Source of the DNA: Flavobacterium anhuiense | GTDB taxonomy: Bacteria > Bacteroidota > Bacteroidia > Flavobacteriales > Flavobacteriaceae | Direction of reading: 5' to 3' | Assembly: GCF_004151235.1 (NCBI RefSeq) | Contig: NZ_JUIV01000004.1 | Span: 1-64,000, forward strand | DNA: 64,000 bases | In this document: positions 52,746-60,614 of the stretch, piece by piece | Position numbering within the stretch: position 1 is the first letter of the stretch | Layout: every line of letters begins with the position of its first letter | Made by a program: the position numbers and the translations under genes | The notes under the pieces: model-generated | What the model saw: the letters and a program-made list of their open reading frames with translations, nothing else | Told to the model about the DNA's origin: nothing | Databases searched by the model: none

Positions 52746-53111
52746 TTACGCCAACTGAACACAGCTACCTGCAATAACTTTTAGATTCTTACCCGATTTT
52801 TTCCAAACTCTTATATATTTGAAAACTCCGCTGATCGAATTATTATCGTAAGTTGCCTTTAAAGCAACTGTAACAGCAACAACAGCCGAATCATCAATTA
52901 TATTCACAATTTGATCTGATGCTTCCAAAGAATTAATTTTTAGCTTTCCTGAACGATATGATTCCAAATCAAACTCTTTCGTTATGGTTTGTCCGTCGGG
53001 CATATTAAACAATAAATCATCATGAAGGATTGTTTCCAAAGCCATAACATCCGATTTTTTAATTGCAGTCAAGAGTTCGATTTCTGCATCAACAACGGTT
53101 TCTATTTTCAT
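52746..53111 (-). CDS. NTF2-like (DUF4440) protein
   Basis: 121 residues of the SnoaL/NTF2-like fold: an N-terminal helix pair (ELLTAIKKSDVMALETIL), HDDLLFNMPDGQTITKE, and a beta-sheet ending YIRVWKKSGKNLKVIAGS. Such proteins bind small hydrophobic ligands; no catalytic residues are evident. It starts 16 bases after the S41 protease and probably shares its transcript. Confidence 0.8.
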   Translation of the reverse strand: MKIETVVDAEIELLTAIKKSDVMALETILHDDLLFNMPDGQTITKEFDLESYRSGKLKINSLEASDQIVNIIDDSAVVAVTVALKATYDNNSISGVFKYIRVWKKSGKNLKVIAGSCVQLA

Positions 53112-53127
53112 GATATAAAGATTGAGG

Positions 53128-54705
53128 TTATTTCTTTGGAGCTAGAATTGTTTTTATCATGGCATCATCTTTCAAGATTACATCATAATAATACAATTCT
53201 CCAAACAGCTGTCGTGCGAATTCAGCTGTAATATGACGGTTTACGAGCGCTTTCGTTTTATCCAATTTCAAATCCAATCCCGTCATTAAAATATAGTTTT
53301 TAAATCTTTTAAAATAAAAATCTGAGTTCTTCATTTTTGCCAAAAACTCATTAAAATTATCTCCAGCAAAAGCATTTCTGTTTTTATCTAATTCTTCAAA
53401 GACAAAATGCCCTACAATTCCAGTCTGTAGCAAATATGCAACATTTTCATTTCCATGCTCTGCTTCCATTGGAACAAAAACATCTGGAACAATTCCGCCG
53501 CCGCCATAAACGATTTTTCCTTTAGGAGTTTTAAATTTTAAAGAATCTGCTACTTTTATGCTGTCTTTTGCATACAATTCTCCAGTAGCAATTCTTGCTT
53601 CAGATTCTTTAAAATATTCTTCGTTTCCTTTTTTATACGGTTTTTGAATTGATCTTCCTGTTGGCGTATAATAACGTGCTACAGTCAATCTCACAGCAGA
53701 TCCGTCATTAAAGTCCATTTCTCTTTGAACAAGACCTTTTCCAAAAGAACGTCTTCCAACAATAGTTCCGCGATCATTATCTTGAATGGCTCCTGCTAAG
53801 ATTTCACTAGCCGAGGCACTATTTTCATTAATTAAAACATAAACTTTCCCTCTTTCAAAACTTCCTGCTTTTGTTGCATACGTTTTCTCAGTAGAACCGT
53901 TTTTGCTTTTCGTGAAAACGATTAACTGTTTGTCTTTTAAAAACTCATCGGCAATAGCAATCGCTTCTTCCATATAACCGCCTCCATTATCGCGAAGGTC
54001 AATTACAAGCGACTGGATTCCTTTTTGCTTTAATCTCGTCAAACCAGTTTTAAATTCATTGAAAGTAGTTTCGGCAAAACGGTTTATTTTGATATACCCC
54101 ACATTATTTCCAATCAGCAAAGAAGCATCAACACTTTTAATTGGAATAATATCTCGTTTTACTTTAAACTTTAGTTTCTTTTGTTCTGATTTCCTAAAAA
54201 CAGTCAATTCAATTTCTGAACCTTGACGACCTTTTAATTTAGAAAACAAACTATCTGAAGGCAATTTCCTGCCATACAATTTGGTTTTTCCTGCAAATAA
54301 AATGCGGTCTCCAGATTTTATTCCTGCTTTTGCTGAAGGACCGTTTTCTACTGGTTTTATAATCGCAACTGAATCTTTATACATATAAAAATTAATTCCA
54401 ATTCCCACGAAATCTCCTTTCATACTTTCGGCAACCTCAGCCTGTTCGCTTGGCGGAATATAAACTGAATGCGGATCTAATTTAGAAAGAATATTATCGA
54501 CCGTAAGGTTTACAATCGAATCGGTATTGACGCTATCAACATATTCGGTATTGATAAAATCAATGAGTTTGTTAAGTTTGGTTTTGGAGTAATTTTTAGC
54601 CAAAAGCTGGTCACTTGCAGGAGCATTCATCAAGCTTCCGGCAATTGTTCCAAGAGCAAAAGTTGCTCCTATGACTATTGGCAAATATTTTGAGTTAAAT
54701 TTCAT
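53128..54705 (-). CDS. S41 C-terminal processing peptidase
   Basis: 525 residues: an N-terminal membrane anchor, a PDZ domain (about 90-175, containing GPSAKAGIKSGDRIL), and the peptidase core. The catalytic pair is Ser298 in NSASASE and Lys323 in RSFGKGLVQ, 25 residues apart as in Prc/Tsp. It removes C-terminal tails from periplasmic proteins. Its start overlaps the dCMP deaminase stop (TAATG), so translation is coupled. Confidence 0.95.
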   Translation of the reverse strand: MKFNSKYLPIVIGATFALGTIAGSLMNAPASDQLLAKNYSKTKLNKLIDFINTEYVDSVNTDSIVNLTVDNILSKLDPHSVYIPPSEQAEVAESMKGDFVGIGINFYMYKDSVAIIKPVENGPSAKAGIKSGDRILFAGKTKLYGRKLPSDSLFSKLKGRQGSEIELTVFRKSEQKKLKFKVKRDIIPIKSVDASLLIGNNVGYIKINRFAETTFNEFKTGLTRLKQKGIQSLVIDLRDNGGGYMEEAIAIADEFLKDKQLIVFTKSKNGSTEKTYATKAGSFERGKVYVLINENSASASEILAGAIQDNDRGTIVGRRSFGKGLVQREMDFNDGSAVRLTVARYYTPTGRSIQKPYKKGNEEYFKESEARIATGELYAKDSIKVADSLKFKTPKGKIVYGGGGIVPDVFVPMEAEHGNENVAYLLQTGIVGHFVFEELDKNRNAFAGDNFNEFLAKMKNSDFYFKRFKNYILMTGLDLKLDKTKALVNRHITAEFARQLFGELYYYDVILKDDAMIKTILAPKK

Positions 54706-55136
54706 TACTCTTCCAAAATAGGAATGTGTTCTACTTCTACGCCAGCTTTTATCAAAAACTGGATTCCCGAATCGTCACGGTATCCATTATGATATACCAC
54801 TCTTTTTATACCTGACTGATGTATTAATTTGCTGCATTCTTTGCAAGGCGAAAGCGTGATATACAATGTTGCTCCTTCGCAAGATTGTGTTGATCTTGCC
54901 ACTTTCAAGATTGCATTTGCTTCGGCGTGCAAAACATCCCAACGGGTTAACCCGTCTTCGTCTTCGCAGCAATTCTCAAATCCAGATGGCGTACCATTGT
55001 AACCATCAGAGATAATCATTCTGTCTTTTACGATAATAGCGCCAACTTGTTTACGTTTACAGTAAGAAAGCAGGCTCCACTCTTTTGCAATTCGCAGATA
55101 TGCTTTATCGTATTTATTCAGTTTTTTTACTTCCAT
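54705..55136 (-). CDS. ComE/dCMP-deaminase-type cytidine deaminase
   Basis: 143 residues of the zinc deaminase fold. The zinc site is H70-A-E72 and P97-C98-K-E-C101, with the proton-shuttling Glu in HAEANAI. The likely reaction is dCMP to dUMP for dTMP synthesis; the ComEB branch is an alternative. It ends inside the S41 start and follows the HupE-like gene by 5 bases. Confidence 0.9.
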   Translation of the reverse strand: MEVKKLNKYDKAYLRIAKEWSLLSYCKRKQVGAIIVKDRMIISDGYNGTPSGFENCCEDEDGLTRWDVLHAEANAILKVARSTQSCEGATLYITLSPCKECSKLIHQSGIKRVVYHNGYRDDSGIQFLIKAGVEVEHIPILEE

Positions 55137-55141
55137 TTAAT

Positions 55142-55735
55142 TTATCTGTTCCAAATTGGGCTTTCAATAATCATCGGAATTACAACTCCAATAATAAAAG
55201 CCGACATTACAAGTGCCCAGTCGCGTTTTGAAAAACGGAAAACTGTCTGCACTATATATGAAATTACCAGAACAACAAAAACTACTACCAGCTGAGCAGC
55301 TTCTATTCCTAAGGCAAACTCTCCCAAAGGTAACAATTTTGAGGTTGCAGAGCCTCCTAAAATTGTCTTGAAATAATTAGAAAAACCTAGTCCATGAATA
55401 ATTCCAAAGAATAAAGTTATGAAAAATACTAGATTTACGCCATCATTTTTTGAGGTCTTTCCAGCCGTAAACAAATGATAAAGAGCTGTTATTAAAATTG
55501 TAATCGGAATCAGGAATTCTACAATGTTAACTTTTATGGCAATTATGCCGTAAACAGAAAGAATTAAAGCCAAAGTATGGCCAATTGTAAAAAGCGAAAC
55601 CAATAAAAAAATTCTTTTCCAGTCTTTAAAAAGATACGGAACAGTTAAGGCGATTAAAAAAAGAACGTGATCGTAAGCATTGATGTCTAAAACGTGTTTT
55701 AATCCTATTTGAAAATAAATCCAAAATTGTGACAT
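55142..55735 (-). CDS. HupE/UreJ family membrane protein
   Basis: 197 residues, six or more membrane helices. HVLFLIALTVPYLF near the N terminus and FGIIHGLGFSNYF in the middle are the family's histidine-bearing motifs, linked to metal (nickel/cobalt) permeation in other members. No urease or hydrogenase gene is nearby, so the metal role is unsupported here. First gene of an operon with the deaminase, protease and NTF2 gene. Confidence 0.88.
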   Translation of the reverse strand: MSQFWIYFQIGLKHVLDINAYDHVLFLIALTVPYLFKDWKRIFLLVSLFTIGHTLALILSVYGIIAIKVNIVEFLIPITILITALYHLFTAGKTSKNDGVNLVFFITLFFGIIHGLGFSNYFKTILGGSATSKLLPLGEFALGIEAAQLVVVFVVLVISYIVQTVFRFSKRDWALVMSAFIIGVVIPMIIESPIWNR

Positions 55736-55872
55736 AGGTGTAATGTAATTAAATAATTAGGGGTTGTAAACTTACGATTAATTTTCAAACTTAAAGATTG
55801 AAGACGTTAAATCCTGTAGCAAAAAAGTTAAATTTTATGAGAATTTTAAAATCGATAATTTAAAATAAAATT

Positions 55873-55880
55873 TATCTTTG
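55873..55880 (+). promoter_or_regulatory. -7 element of the TerB-like gene
   Basis: TATCTTTG, 22 bases before the ATG. Confidence 0.55.
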
Positions 55881-55902
55881 TTTAACAAAAACACTTTTAA
55901 TT

Positions 55903-56334
55903 ATGTCATTTTCAGAATTATTTGATAGCGAATTCAAGCAAAGAAACAAAGGACACTTTTCTGCTATTGTTCGTGTAGCTTTAGCTGATGGGGTGGTTTA
56001 TCCAGAAGAAAAAGCCTTTTTAGATAAACTTGCTTCTCGCTTAGAAATTACAGAATCGGAATATGAAGAAATTCTTAGCGATCCTTTAAAATATCCGATC
56101 AATCCACCTTATTCATATGTTCAACGCTTAGAGCGTTTATATGACCTAACCCGTATGGTGCATGTTGACCATCAGCTTGAAGACAAACAAGAAGTACTTC
56201 TAAAAAAGATAAGTGTTGCCCTTGGATTTACACCAAGCAACGTAGACTATATTATTGCAAAAGCATTGTCATTGGTTGACAAAAAAGTAGATGCAGATAC
56301 TTTTATCTACGAAATGCAACATATGCATAAATAA
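55903..56334 (+). CDS. TerB-like acidic helical protein
   Basis: 143 residues with the TerB/DUF533-like helical bundle: HFSAIVRVALADGVVYPEEKAFLDKLA is the typical first repeat with acidic metal-binding residues, and the second half repeats the design (MVHVDHQLEDKQEVLLKK). Isolated TerB domains are widespread and not by themselves evidence of tellurite resistance. It is a single-gene unit ended by the terminator at 56404-56437. Confidence 0.85.
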   Translation: MSFSELFDSEFKQRNKGHFSAIVRVALADGVVYPEEKAFLDKLASRLEITESEYEEILSDPLKYPINPPYSYVQRLERLYDLTRMVHVDHQLEDKQEVLLKKISVALGFTPSNVDYIIAKALSLVDKKVDADTFIYEMQHMHK

Positions 56335-56403
56335 TAGTTTTCAGTTTTCGGTCTCAGTTTACAGTTTATACTGATATTGGAAATTTGAAACTTCTAAAAA
56401 TAA

Positions 56404-56437
56404 AAACCCGACAGATTTTTAAAAACCTGTCGGGTTT
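56404..56437. terminator. Two-way terminator, CCCGACAGG family
   Basis: AAACCCGACAGATTTTT and AAAACCTGTCGGGTTT pair with one mismatch and have A/T tracts on both sides. Confidence 0.85.
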
Positions 56438-56469
56438 TTATTTTTAATTGATTCTGAATTTTATTGAGG

Positions 56470-56949
56470 TTATTCCATCACGATTTTTCCGCTTAGCGCA
56501 CCTTTAAAATTTACTTTTTTATTGTTTATATCATAAACTTCTGGAGAAACAAATTCAAAATTAAAATTAGAATCACCATTATCTGTTATTTTCAGAGAAT
56601 ATCCACTAATATAATATCTTTTATCTGGAGCATAAAACTCAGCCATTGCCAATAATTCATCAGCCGTTCCAATTCCAAATGAGTATTCGCCAGTCAAACT
56701 TTTCTGAGTTGCAGGAAACGAAATATCAATATATAAGAATTCTTCCATTCCTTCATTGTTTATTACAAACCGAACTCTTTTCTGAGATTCAAAACTTGCC
56801 GGCTGATAGGAGTAAACTGCTTTATTGGGTTTAAAGGTTATTCCATCAATAACAATTGAAGAATTCACTCCTGATTTATTGTCTTCATCAGATGAACATC
56901 CAACTGCAAAACCTAACACTAGAAAAAGAATTAAAGTAATATTTTTCAT
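56470..56949 (-). CDS. Lipoprotein of unknown family
   Basis: 159 residues; lipobox AVGC (Cys18) followed by SSDED, typical of Bacteroidota surface lipoproteins with acidic residues after the cysteine. The mature part is beta-rich (IDGITFKPNKAVYSYQ..., ISGYSLKITDNGDSNFNFEF), consistent with a single Ig-like or jelly-roll fold. No homolog was recognised. Confidence 0.65.
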   Translation of the reverse strand: MKNITLILFLVLGFAVGCSSDEDNKSGVNSSIVIDGITFKPNKAVYSYQPASFESQKRVRFVINNEGMEEFLYIDISFPATQKSLTGEYSFGIGTADELLAMAEFYAPDKRYYISGYSLKITDNGDSNFNFEFVSPEVYDINNKKVNFKGALSGKIVME

Positions 56950-57030
56950 ATAATAATTTTAATCAAATATATGTAAAAGACTCAAATGCAACTTATTTTT
57001 ATCTTATTTTTTTAATTGATTAAAAAACAA

Positions 57031-57062
57031 AACCCGACAGGTTTTAAAAACCTGTCGGGTTT
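57031..57062 (-). terminator. Terminator of fbp, CCCGACAGG family
   Basis: AACCCGACAGGTTTT and AAAACCTGTCGGGTT pair perfectly; the minus strand ends in T-runs. Confidence 0.85.
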
Positions 57063-57106
57063 GCTATTTATAGTCCAGACTAAAAACTGAGACTGAGACT
57101 AAAAAC

Positions 57107-58114
57107 TTAATTCGCCTCAGCCATAAATTCCTCGGCTTTTTCTACCATCTTATAGCTTCCGCAAAAGAAAGACACTCTTTGGTGCAATTCAGTTGGCTGG
57201 ATTTCCATAATTCGTCCGAAACCGTCTGTTGCTTTTCCTCCTGCTTGTTCTGCTAAAAAAGCCATCGGGTTACATTCGTACAATAAACGTAATTTCCCTT
57301 TTGGTGCTTTTGAACTTGTCGGATAAATATAAATTCCACCTTTAATCATATTTCGATGAAAATCGGCTACCAAACTTCCAATGTATCTCGAAGTGTAAGG
57401 TCTGTCTCCTTCTTCTCGCTGGCAGTATTTAATGTAATTTTTTACTCCCTGCGGAAAATGAACATAGTTTCCTTCGTTTACCGAATAAATATTTCCGTTT
57501 TCTGGAAATTTCATGTTTGGATGTGAAAGATAAAATGTACCTATCGCTGGATTTAACGTAAAACCATTTACGCCATGTCCTGTCGTATACACAAGCATTG
57601 TTGAAGTTCCATAAATTACATAGCCTGCTGCAACTTGATTGATTCCCGGTTGTAAAAAATCCTCGCTAGTTACCGGAGTTCCTATTGGAGTAACTCTTCT
57701 AAAAACAGAAAAGATAGTTCCCACAGAAACATTTACATCAATGTTTGAAGATCCGTCTAGCGGATCCATTAAGATCACGTACTTATTATTATGACTGTTG
57801 TCGCTCCCCTGAACAGTAATAAAATCGTCGTTTTCTTCAGAAGCAATACCACAGACAATCTCACGGTTTATTAACGTCTGGATAAATACTTCGTTTGCAT
57901 AGACATCTAATTTTTGCTGGTCTTCACCTTGAATATTCTGTTCGCCTGCCGCGCCCACAATATCTACTAAACCCGCTTGGTTTACTTTATGATTGACCAC
58001 TTTTGCCGCCAATCGAATAGAGTTGATAATTCGCGAGAGTTCTCCCGACGAATACTGAAATGCTTTTTGGTTCTCAATAATAAACTCTCCCAGTGTTTTA
58101 TTGCGTTCTTCCAT
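57107..58114 (-). CDS. fbp: Fructose-1,6-bisphosphatase, class 1
   Basis: 335 residues, the key gluconeogenic phosphatase. The metal site [19 protein letters not shown] lies near residues 112-130, GIASEEND just before it supplies a further ligand, and [23 protein letters not shown] forms the substrate domain. [17 protein letters not shown] is the C-terminal signature. Divergent promoter region shared with the GNAT gene. Confidence 0.96.
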   Translation of the reverse strand: MEERNKTLGEFIIENQKAFQYSSGELSRIINSIRLAAKVVNHKVNQAGLVDIVGAAGEQNIQGEDQQKLDVYANEVFIQTLINREIVCGIASEENDDFITVQGSDNSHNNKYVILMDPLDGSSNIDVNVSVGTIFSVFRRVTPIGTPVTSEDFLQPGINQVAAGYVIYGTSTMLVYTTGHGVNGFTLNPAIGTFYLSHPNMKFPENGNIYSVNEGNYVHFPQGVKNYIKYCQREEGDRPYTSRYIGSLVADFHRNMIKGGIYIYPTSSKAPKGKLRLLYECNPMAFLAEQAGGKATDGFGRIMEIQPTELHQRVSFFCGSYKMVEKAEEFMAEAN

Positions 58115-58185
58115 TTCTAAATCGTTATAGTTTTATTTTTAAGTCACAAATATCGCTTATTTTGTGAGAATGATTTAAAAATTAT

Positions 58186-58214
58186 TTTGTTTGTTTGCTA
58201 CTATTGTATATTTG
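58186..58214 (+). promoter_or_regulatory. Promoter of the GNAT gene
   Basis: TTTG (58186-58189), 17 bases, TATATTTG (58207-58214): one of the best consensus promoters in the window. A T-tailed hairpin follows almost at once. Confidence 0.7.
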
Positions 58215-58227
58215 CTAACAATCTGCA

Positions 58228-58256
58228 AAAAGCATCCAATAAAATGATGCTTTTTT
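58228..58256 (+). terminator. Terminator-like hairpin in the GNAT leader
   Basis: AAAAGCATC pairs with GATGCTTTT round a 9-base loop and runs into TTTTTT. It begins about 7 bases after the predicted transcription start and 30 bases before the ATG, so it could act as an attenuator or release a very short RNA. Confidence 0.6.
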
Positions 58257-58285
58257 AGATAATAAATAGTTAAAAATAAGAATAT

Positions 58286-58774
58286 ATGAATATTAGAAAA
58301 GGAAATCCTGAAGATATGAAATCGGTGTTAGGGCTTATTCAGGAGCTTGCAATATTCGAAAAAGAACCCGATGCGGTTGTCATTACAGAGGAAGATTTAG
58401 TACGCGACGGTTTTGGCGAAAAACCATTATTTCACGTTTTTGTTGCAGAGATCGAAAACGAAGAAAAACAAAAAGAAATTGTTGGAATTGCGTTGTATTA
58501 TTACCGCTATTCGACCTGGAAAGGAAAGACAATTCATCTTGAAGATTTGATTGTAAAAGAAAAGATGCGAGGCACCGGTTTAGGTTCTGCTCTTTATGCT
58601 GAAATCATGAAACAAGGAAAAAGAGACGGCGTGCGAAGAGTGGAATGGAATGTTTTGGCTTGGAATACACCAGCTGTAAATTTTTACAAAAATTCTGGTG
58701 CAAGAATTCTTGAGGATTGGCAAGTAGTCCAAATGGATGAAGCTGGAGTTAACTCGTTCTTAGAAAAATTATAA
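58286..58774 (+). CDS. GNAT acetyltransferase, diamine-acetyltransferase-like
   Basis: 162 residues. The acetyl-CoA loop is IVKEKMRGTGLGSALYAE (R/Q-x-x-G-x-G/A pattern), followed by RRVEWNVLAWNTPAVNFYKNSGA. The entry IRKGNPEDMKSVLGLIQELAIFEKEPD resembles spermidine/spermine N1-acetyltransferase (SAT1)-type enzymes, but the substrate is not certain. Confidence 0.85.
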   Translation: MNIRKGNPEDMKSVLGLIQELAIFEKEPDAVVITEEDLVRDGFGEKPLFHVFVAEIENEEKQKEIVGIALYYYRYSTWKGKTIHLEDLIVKEKMRGTGLGSALYAEIMKQGKRDGVRRVEWNVLAWNTPAVNFYKNSGARILEDWQVVQMDEAGVNSFLEKL

Positions 58775-58787
58775 AAAAATATTATTC

Positions 58788-58826
58788 GCCACGAGTTAAT
58801 TAGTAAAAATTTGTGCAATTCGTGGC
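58788..58826. repeat. GCCACGA/TCGTGGC palindrome
   Basis: GCCACGAGTTAATT and GTGCAATTCGTGGC face each other over a short loop. Family members at 23745-23777 and 42382-42470. Confidence 0.6.
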
Positions 58827-58894
58827 AGAAAAAAACAAAATACTAGGTTTCAGTTTGAATCTGAAATCTAAAATCTAAAAATCTAAAATTAAAA

Positions 58895-60154
58895 ATGAGA
58901 GTATTTAAATTTGGTGGTGCATCGGTAAAAGATGCAGATGGAATTAAAAACGTATACGACGTTTTACAAAAAGTGGGTTATGAAGACGTGATTTTGGTAG
59001 TTTCTGCGATGGGAAAAACTACAAATGCTCTCGAAGTTGTAATCAAGAATTACTTTGAAAAATCGACAGAATTAAATGCTTCTGTTCAGGAAATTAAAAA
59101 ATACCACAATCAGATCTTATTGGATTTGTTTGAAGATGAAAGTCATGCAGTTTTTGCAGCTGTAAATGCTCAGTTTGACGAATTAGAATATTTTCTAGCT
59201 CATAATAAATCTCCAAATTACAACTTTGTTTACGATCAGGTGGTAAGTTTTGGTGAATTGATTTCGACTAATATTTTAAGCCACTATATGAATTTCAGAG
59301 GAATTCAGACGCAATGGCTTGATGTTCGTAATTTCATTAAAACGAATGCAAACTACAGAGATGCAGAAGTTGACTGGGAAACTACGCAGCAAAACATCAG
59401 CAAAAATGTACCTAGAAAACAATTAAATATCACACAAGGTTTCTTAGGTGCAGATGAAAATAATTTTACAACAACTTTGGGCCGCGAAGGTTCTGATTAT
59501 ACTGCCGGAATTTTTGCTTACTGCTTAAACGCTGAAAGCGTAACGATCTGGAAAGACGTTCCTGGAGTTATGAATGCCGATCCGCGTTATTTTGAAAATG
59601 CAAGTTTGTTAAACCAAATTTCATATCGTGAAGCTATCGAATTGGCATTTTACGGAGCAACGGTTATTCACCCAAAAACATTACAGCCATTACAGAAAAA
59701 AGAAATTCCTTTGTACGTAAAATCGTTCATCAACCCATTATTAAAAGGAACTTGTGTTTCAAAAGGAGTTGATTTGGAGCCGCAATATCCATGTTTTATT
59801 GTAAAAAGAGAACAGCTTTTAATTTCGCTTTCATCAATTGATTTCTCTTTCATTATGGAAGAAAACATCAGTGAGATTTTTGGATTATTCCACGAATTTA
59901 AAATCAAAGTAAACTTGATTCAGAACTCTGCAATTAGTTTCTCTGTTTGTGTGGAAGATAAATTTGGAAATTTCCCAGAATTGAATGCTATTCTTTCTAA
60001 AAAATTCAAAGTAGAATACAGCGAAAATGTAACCTTATATACAATCCGTCACTTTACAGAAGAGGCGGCGCAGACTGTTGAAGCTAACAAAGAAGTTTTA
60101 TTGAAACAAGTTAGCCGCGAGACTATGCAGATTGTCACTAAAGAATTAATCTAA
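58895..60154 (+). CDS. lysC: Aspartate kinase
   Basis: A 419-residue monofunctional aspartokinase that phosphorylates aspartate for lysine, methionine and threonine synthesis. The ATP motif is KFGGAS (residues 5-10), the catalytic region TTLGREGSDYTA, and NADPRYFENA completes the kinase domain. A C-terminal ACT pair (about 300-400) allows feedback control. No leader peptide or lysine riboswitch was seen in the spacer before it. Confidence 0.95.
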   Translation: MRVFKFGGASVKDADGIKNVYDVLQKVGYEDVILVVSAMGKTTNALEVVIKNYFEKSTELNASVQEIKKYHNQILLDLFEDESHAVFAAVNAQFDELEYFLAHNKSPNYNFVYDQVVSFGELISTNILSHYMNFRGIQTQWLDVRNFIKTNANYRDAEVDWETTQQNISKNVPRKQLNITQGFLGADENNFTTTLGREGSDYTAGIFAYCLNAESVTIWKDVPGVMNADPRYFENASLLNQISYREAIELAFYGATVIHPKTLQPLQKKEIPLYVKSFINPLLKGTCVSKGVDLEPQYPCFIVKREQLLISLSSIDFSFIMEENISEIFGLFHEFKIKVNLIQNSAISFSVCVEDKFGNFPELNAILSKKFKVEYSENVTLYTIRHFTEEAAQTVEANKEVLLKQVSRETMQIVTKELI

Positions 60155-60198
60155 TATTGCTTTATAAAAGGTAATTATTTAATTCAAAAATTATTGAA

Positions 60199-60230
60199 AA
60201 GGCTTCACTTAATTGTGGAGCCTTATTTTA
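60199..60230 (+). terminator. Terminator of lysC
   Basis: AAGGCTTCAC pairs with GTGGAGCCTT (one wobble), followed by ATTTTATT. Confidence 0.7.
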
Positions 60231-60300
60231 TTACGAAAGAATTTTCTCTATTTTATCTGTTTTTTTTATTAAATTTACTTTTCTTTCTAAAGAACTTAAA

Positions 60301-60501
60301 ATGAGCAAAAAGAGCTTTTTATTAGTTTTCATTATCCTTGGTTTATTATACATCAGTATATCTTTAAGTCCGTTGCTTACAAAGGATATCAAAGACATTT
60401 CTTATTCCGATTTTAGGTTGGTAATTGGCCCGTTTTTATCTACAGTGGCTATTCTTATTACCTATACGCAATTGAAAAAAGGAAAAGCCAACAGGCAATA
60501 G
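60301..60501 (+). CDS. Small two-helix membrane protein
   Basis: 66 residues, with hydrophobic segments at about 6-25 and 40-57 and a basic tail (KKGKANRQ). Not a recognised family. The gene stands alone between lysC and the large envelope gene. Confidence 0.6.
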   Translation: MSKKSFLLVFIILGLLYISISLSPLLTKDIKDISYSDFRLVIGPFLSTVAILITYTQLKKGKANRQ

Positions 60502-60584
60502 CAATTTTCTACACAAAAAAATGGAAGTACCGAACACTCCATTTCGCAATAAATAAAAGCCTCGTAATTTCCCATTATAAATAC

Positions 60585-60592
60585 TACTTTTG
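60585..60592 (+). promoter_or_regulatory. -7 element of the large envelope gene
   Basis: TACTTTTG, 22 bases before the ATG at 60615; no clear -33 box. Confidence 0.5.
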
Positions 60593-60614
60593 ACTTTTTA
60601 GAGTTAGAGTATTT

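Noticed and set aside
55903-56334. Tellurite-resistance operon from the TerB-like gene
   Set aside because: No TerC, TerD or other ter gene is present; TerB-like domains are common alone.
58775-58894. Leader peptide or lysine riboswitch before lysC
   Set aside because: The spacer holds a GCCACGA palindrome and AT-rich repeats, but no lysine-rich frame, no terminator near the start and no riboswitch core.
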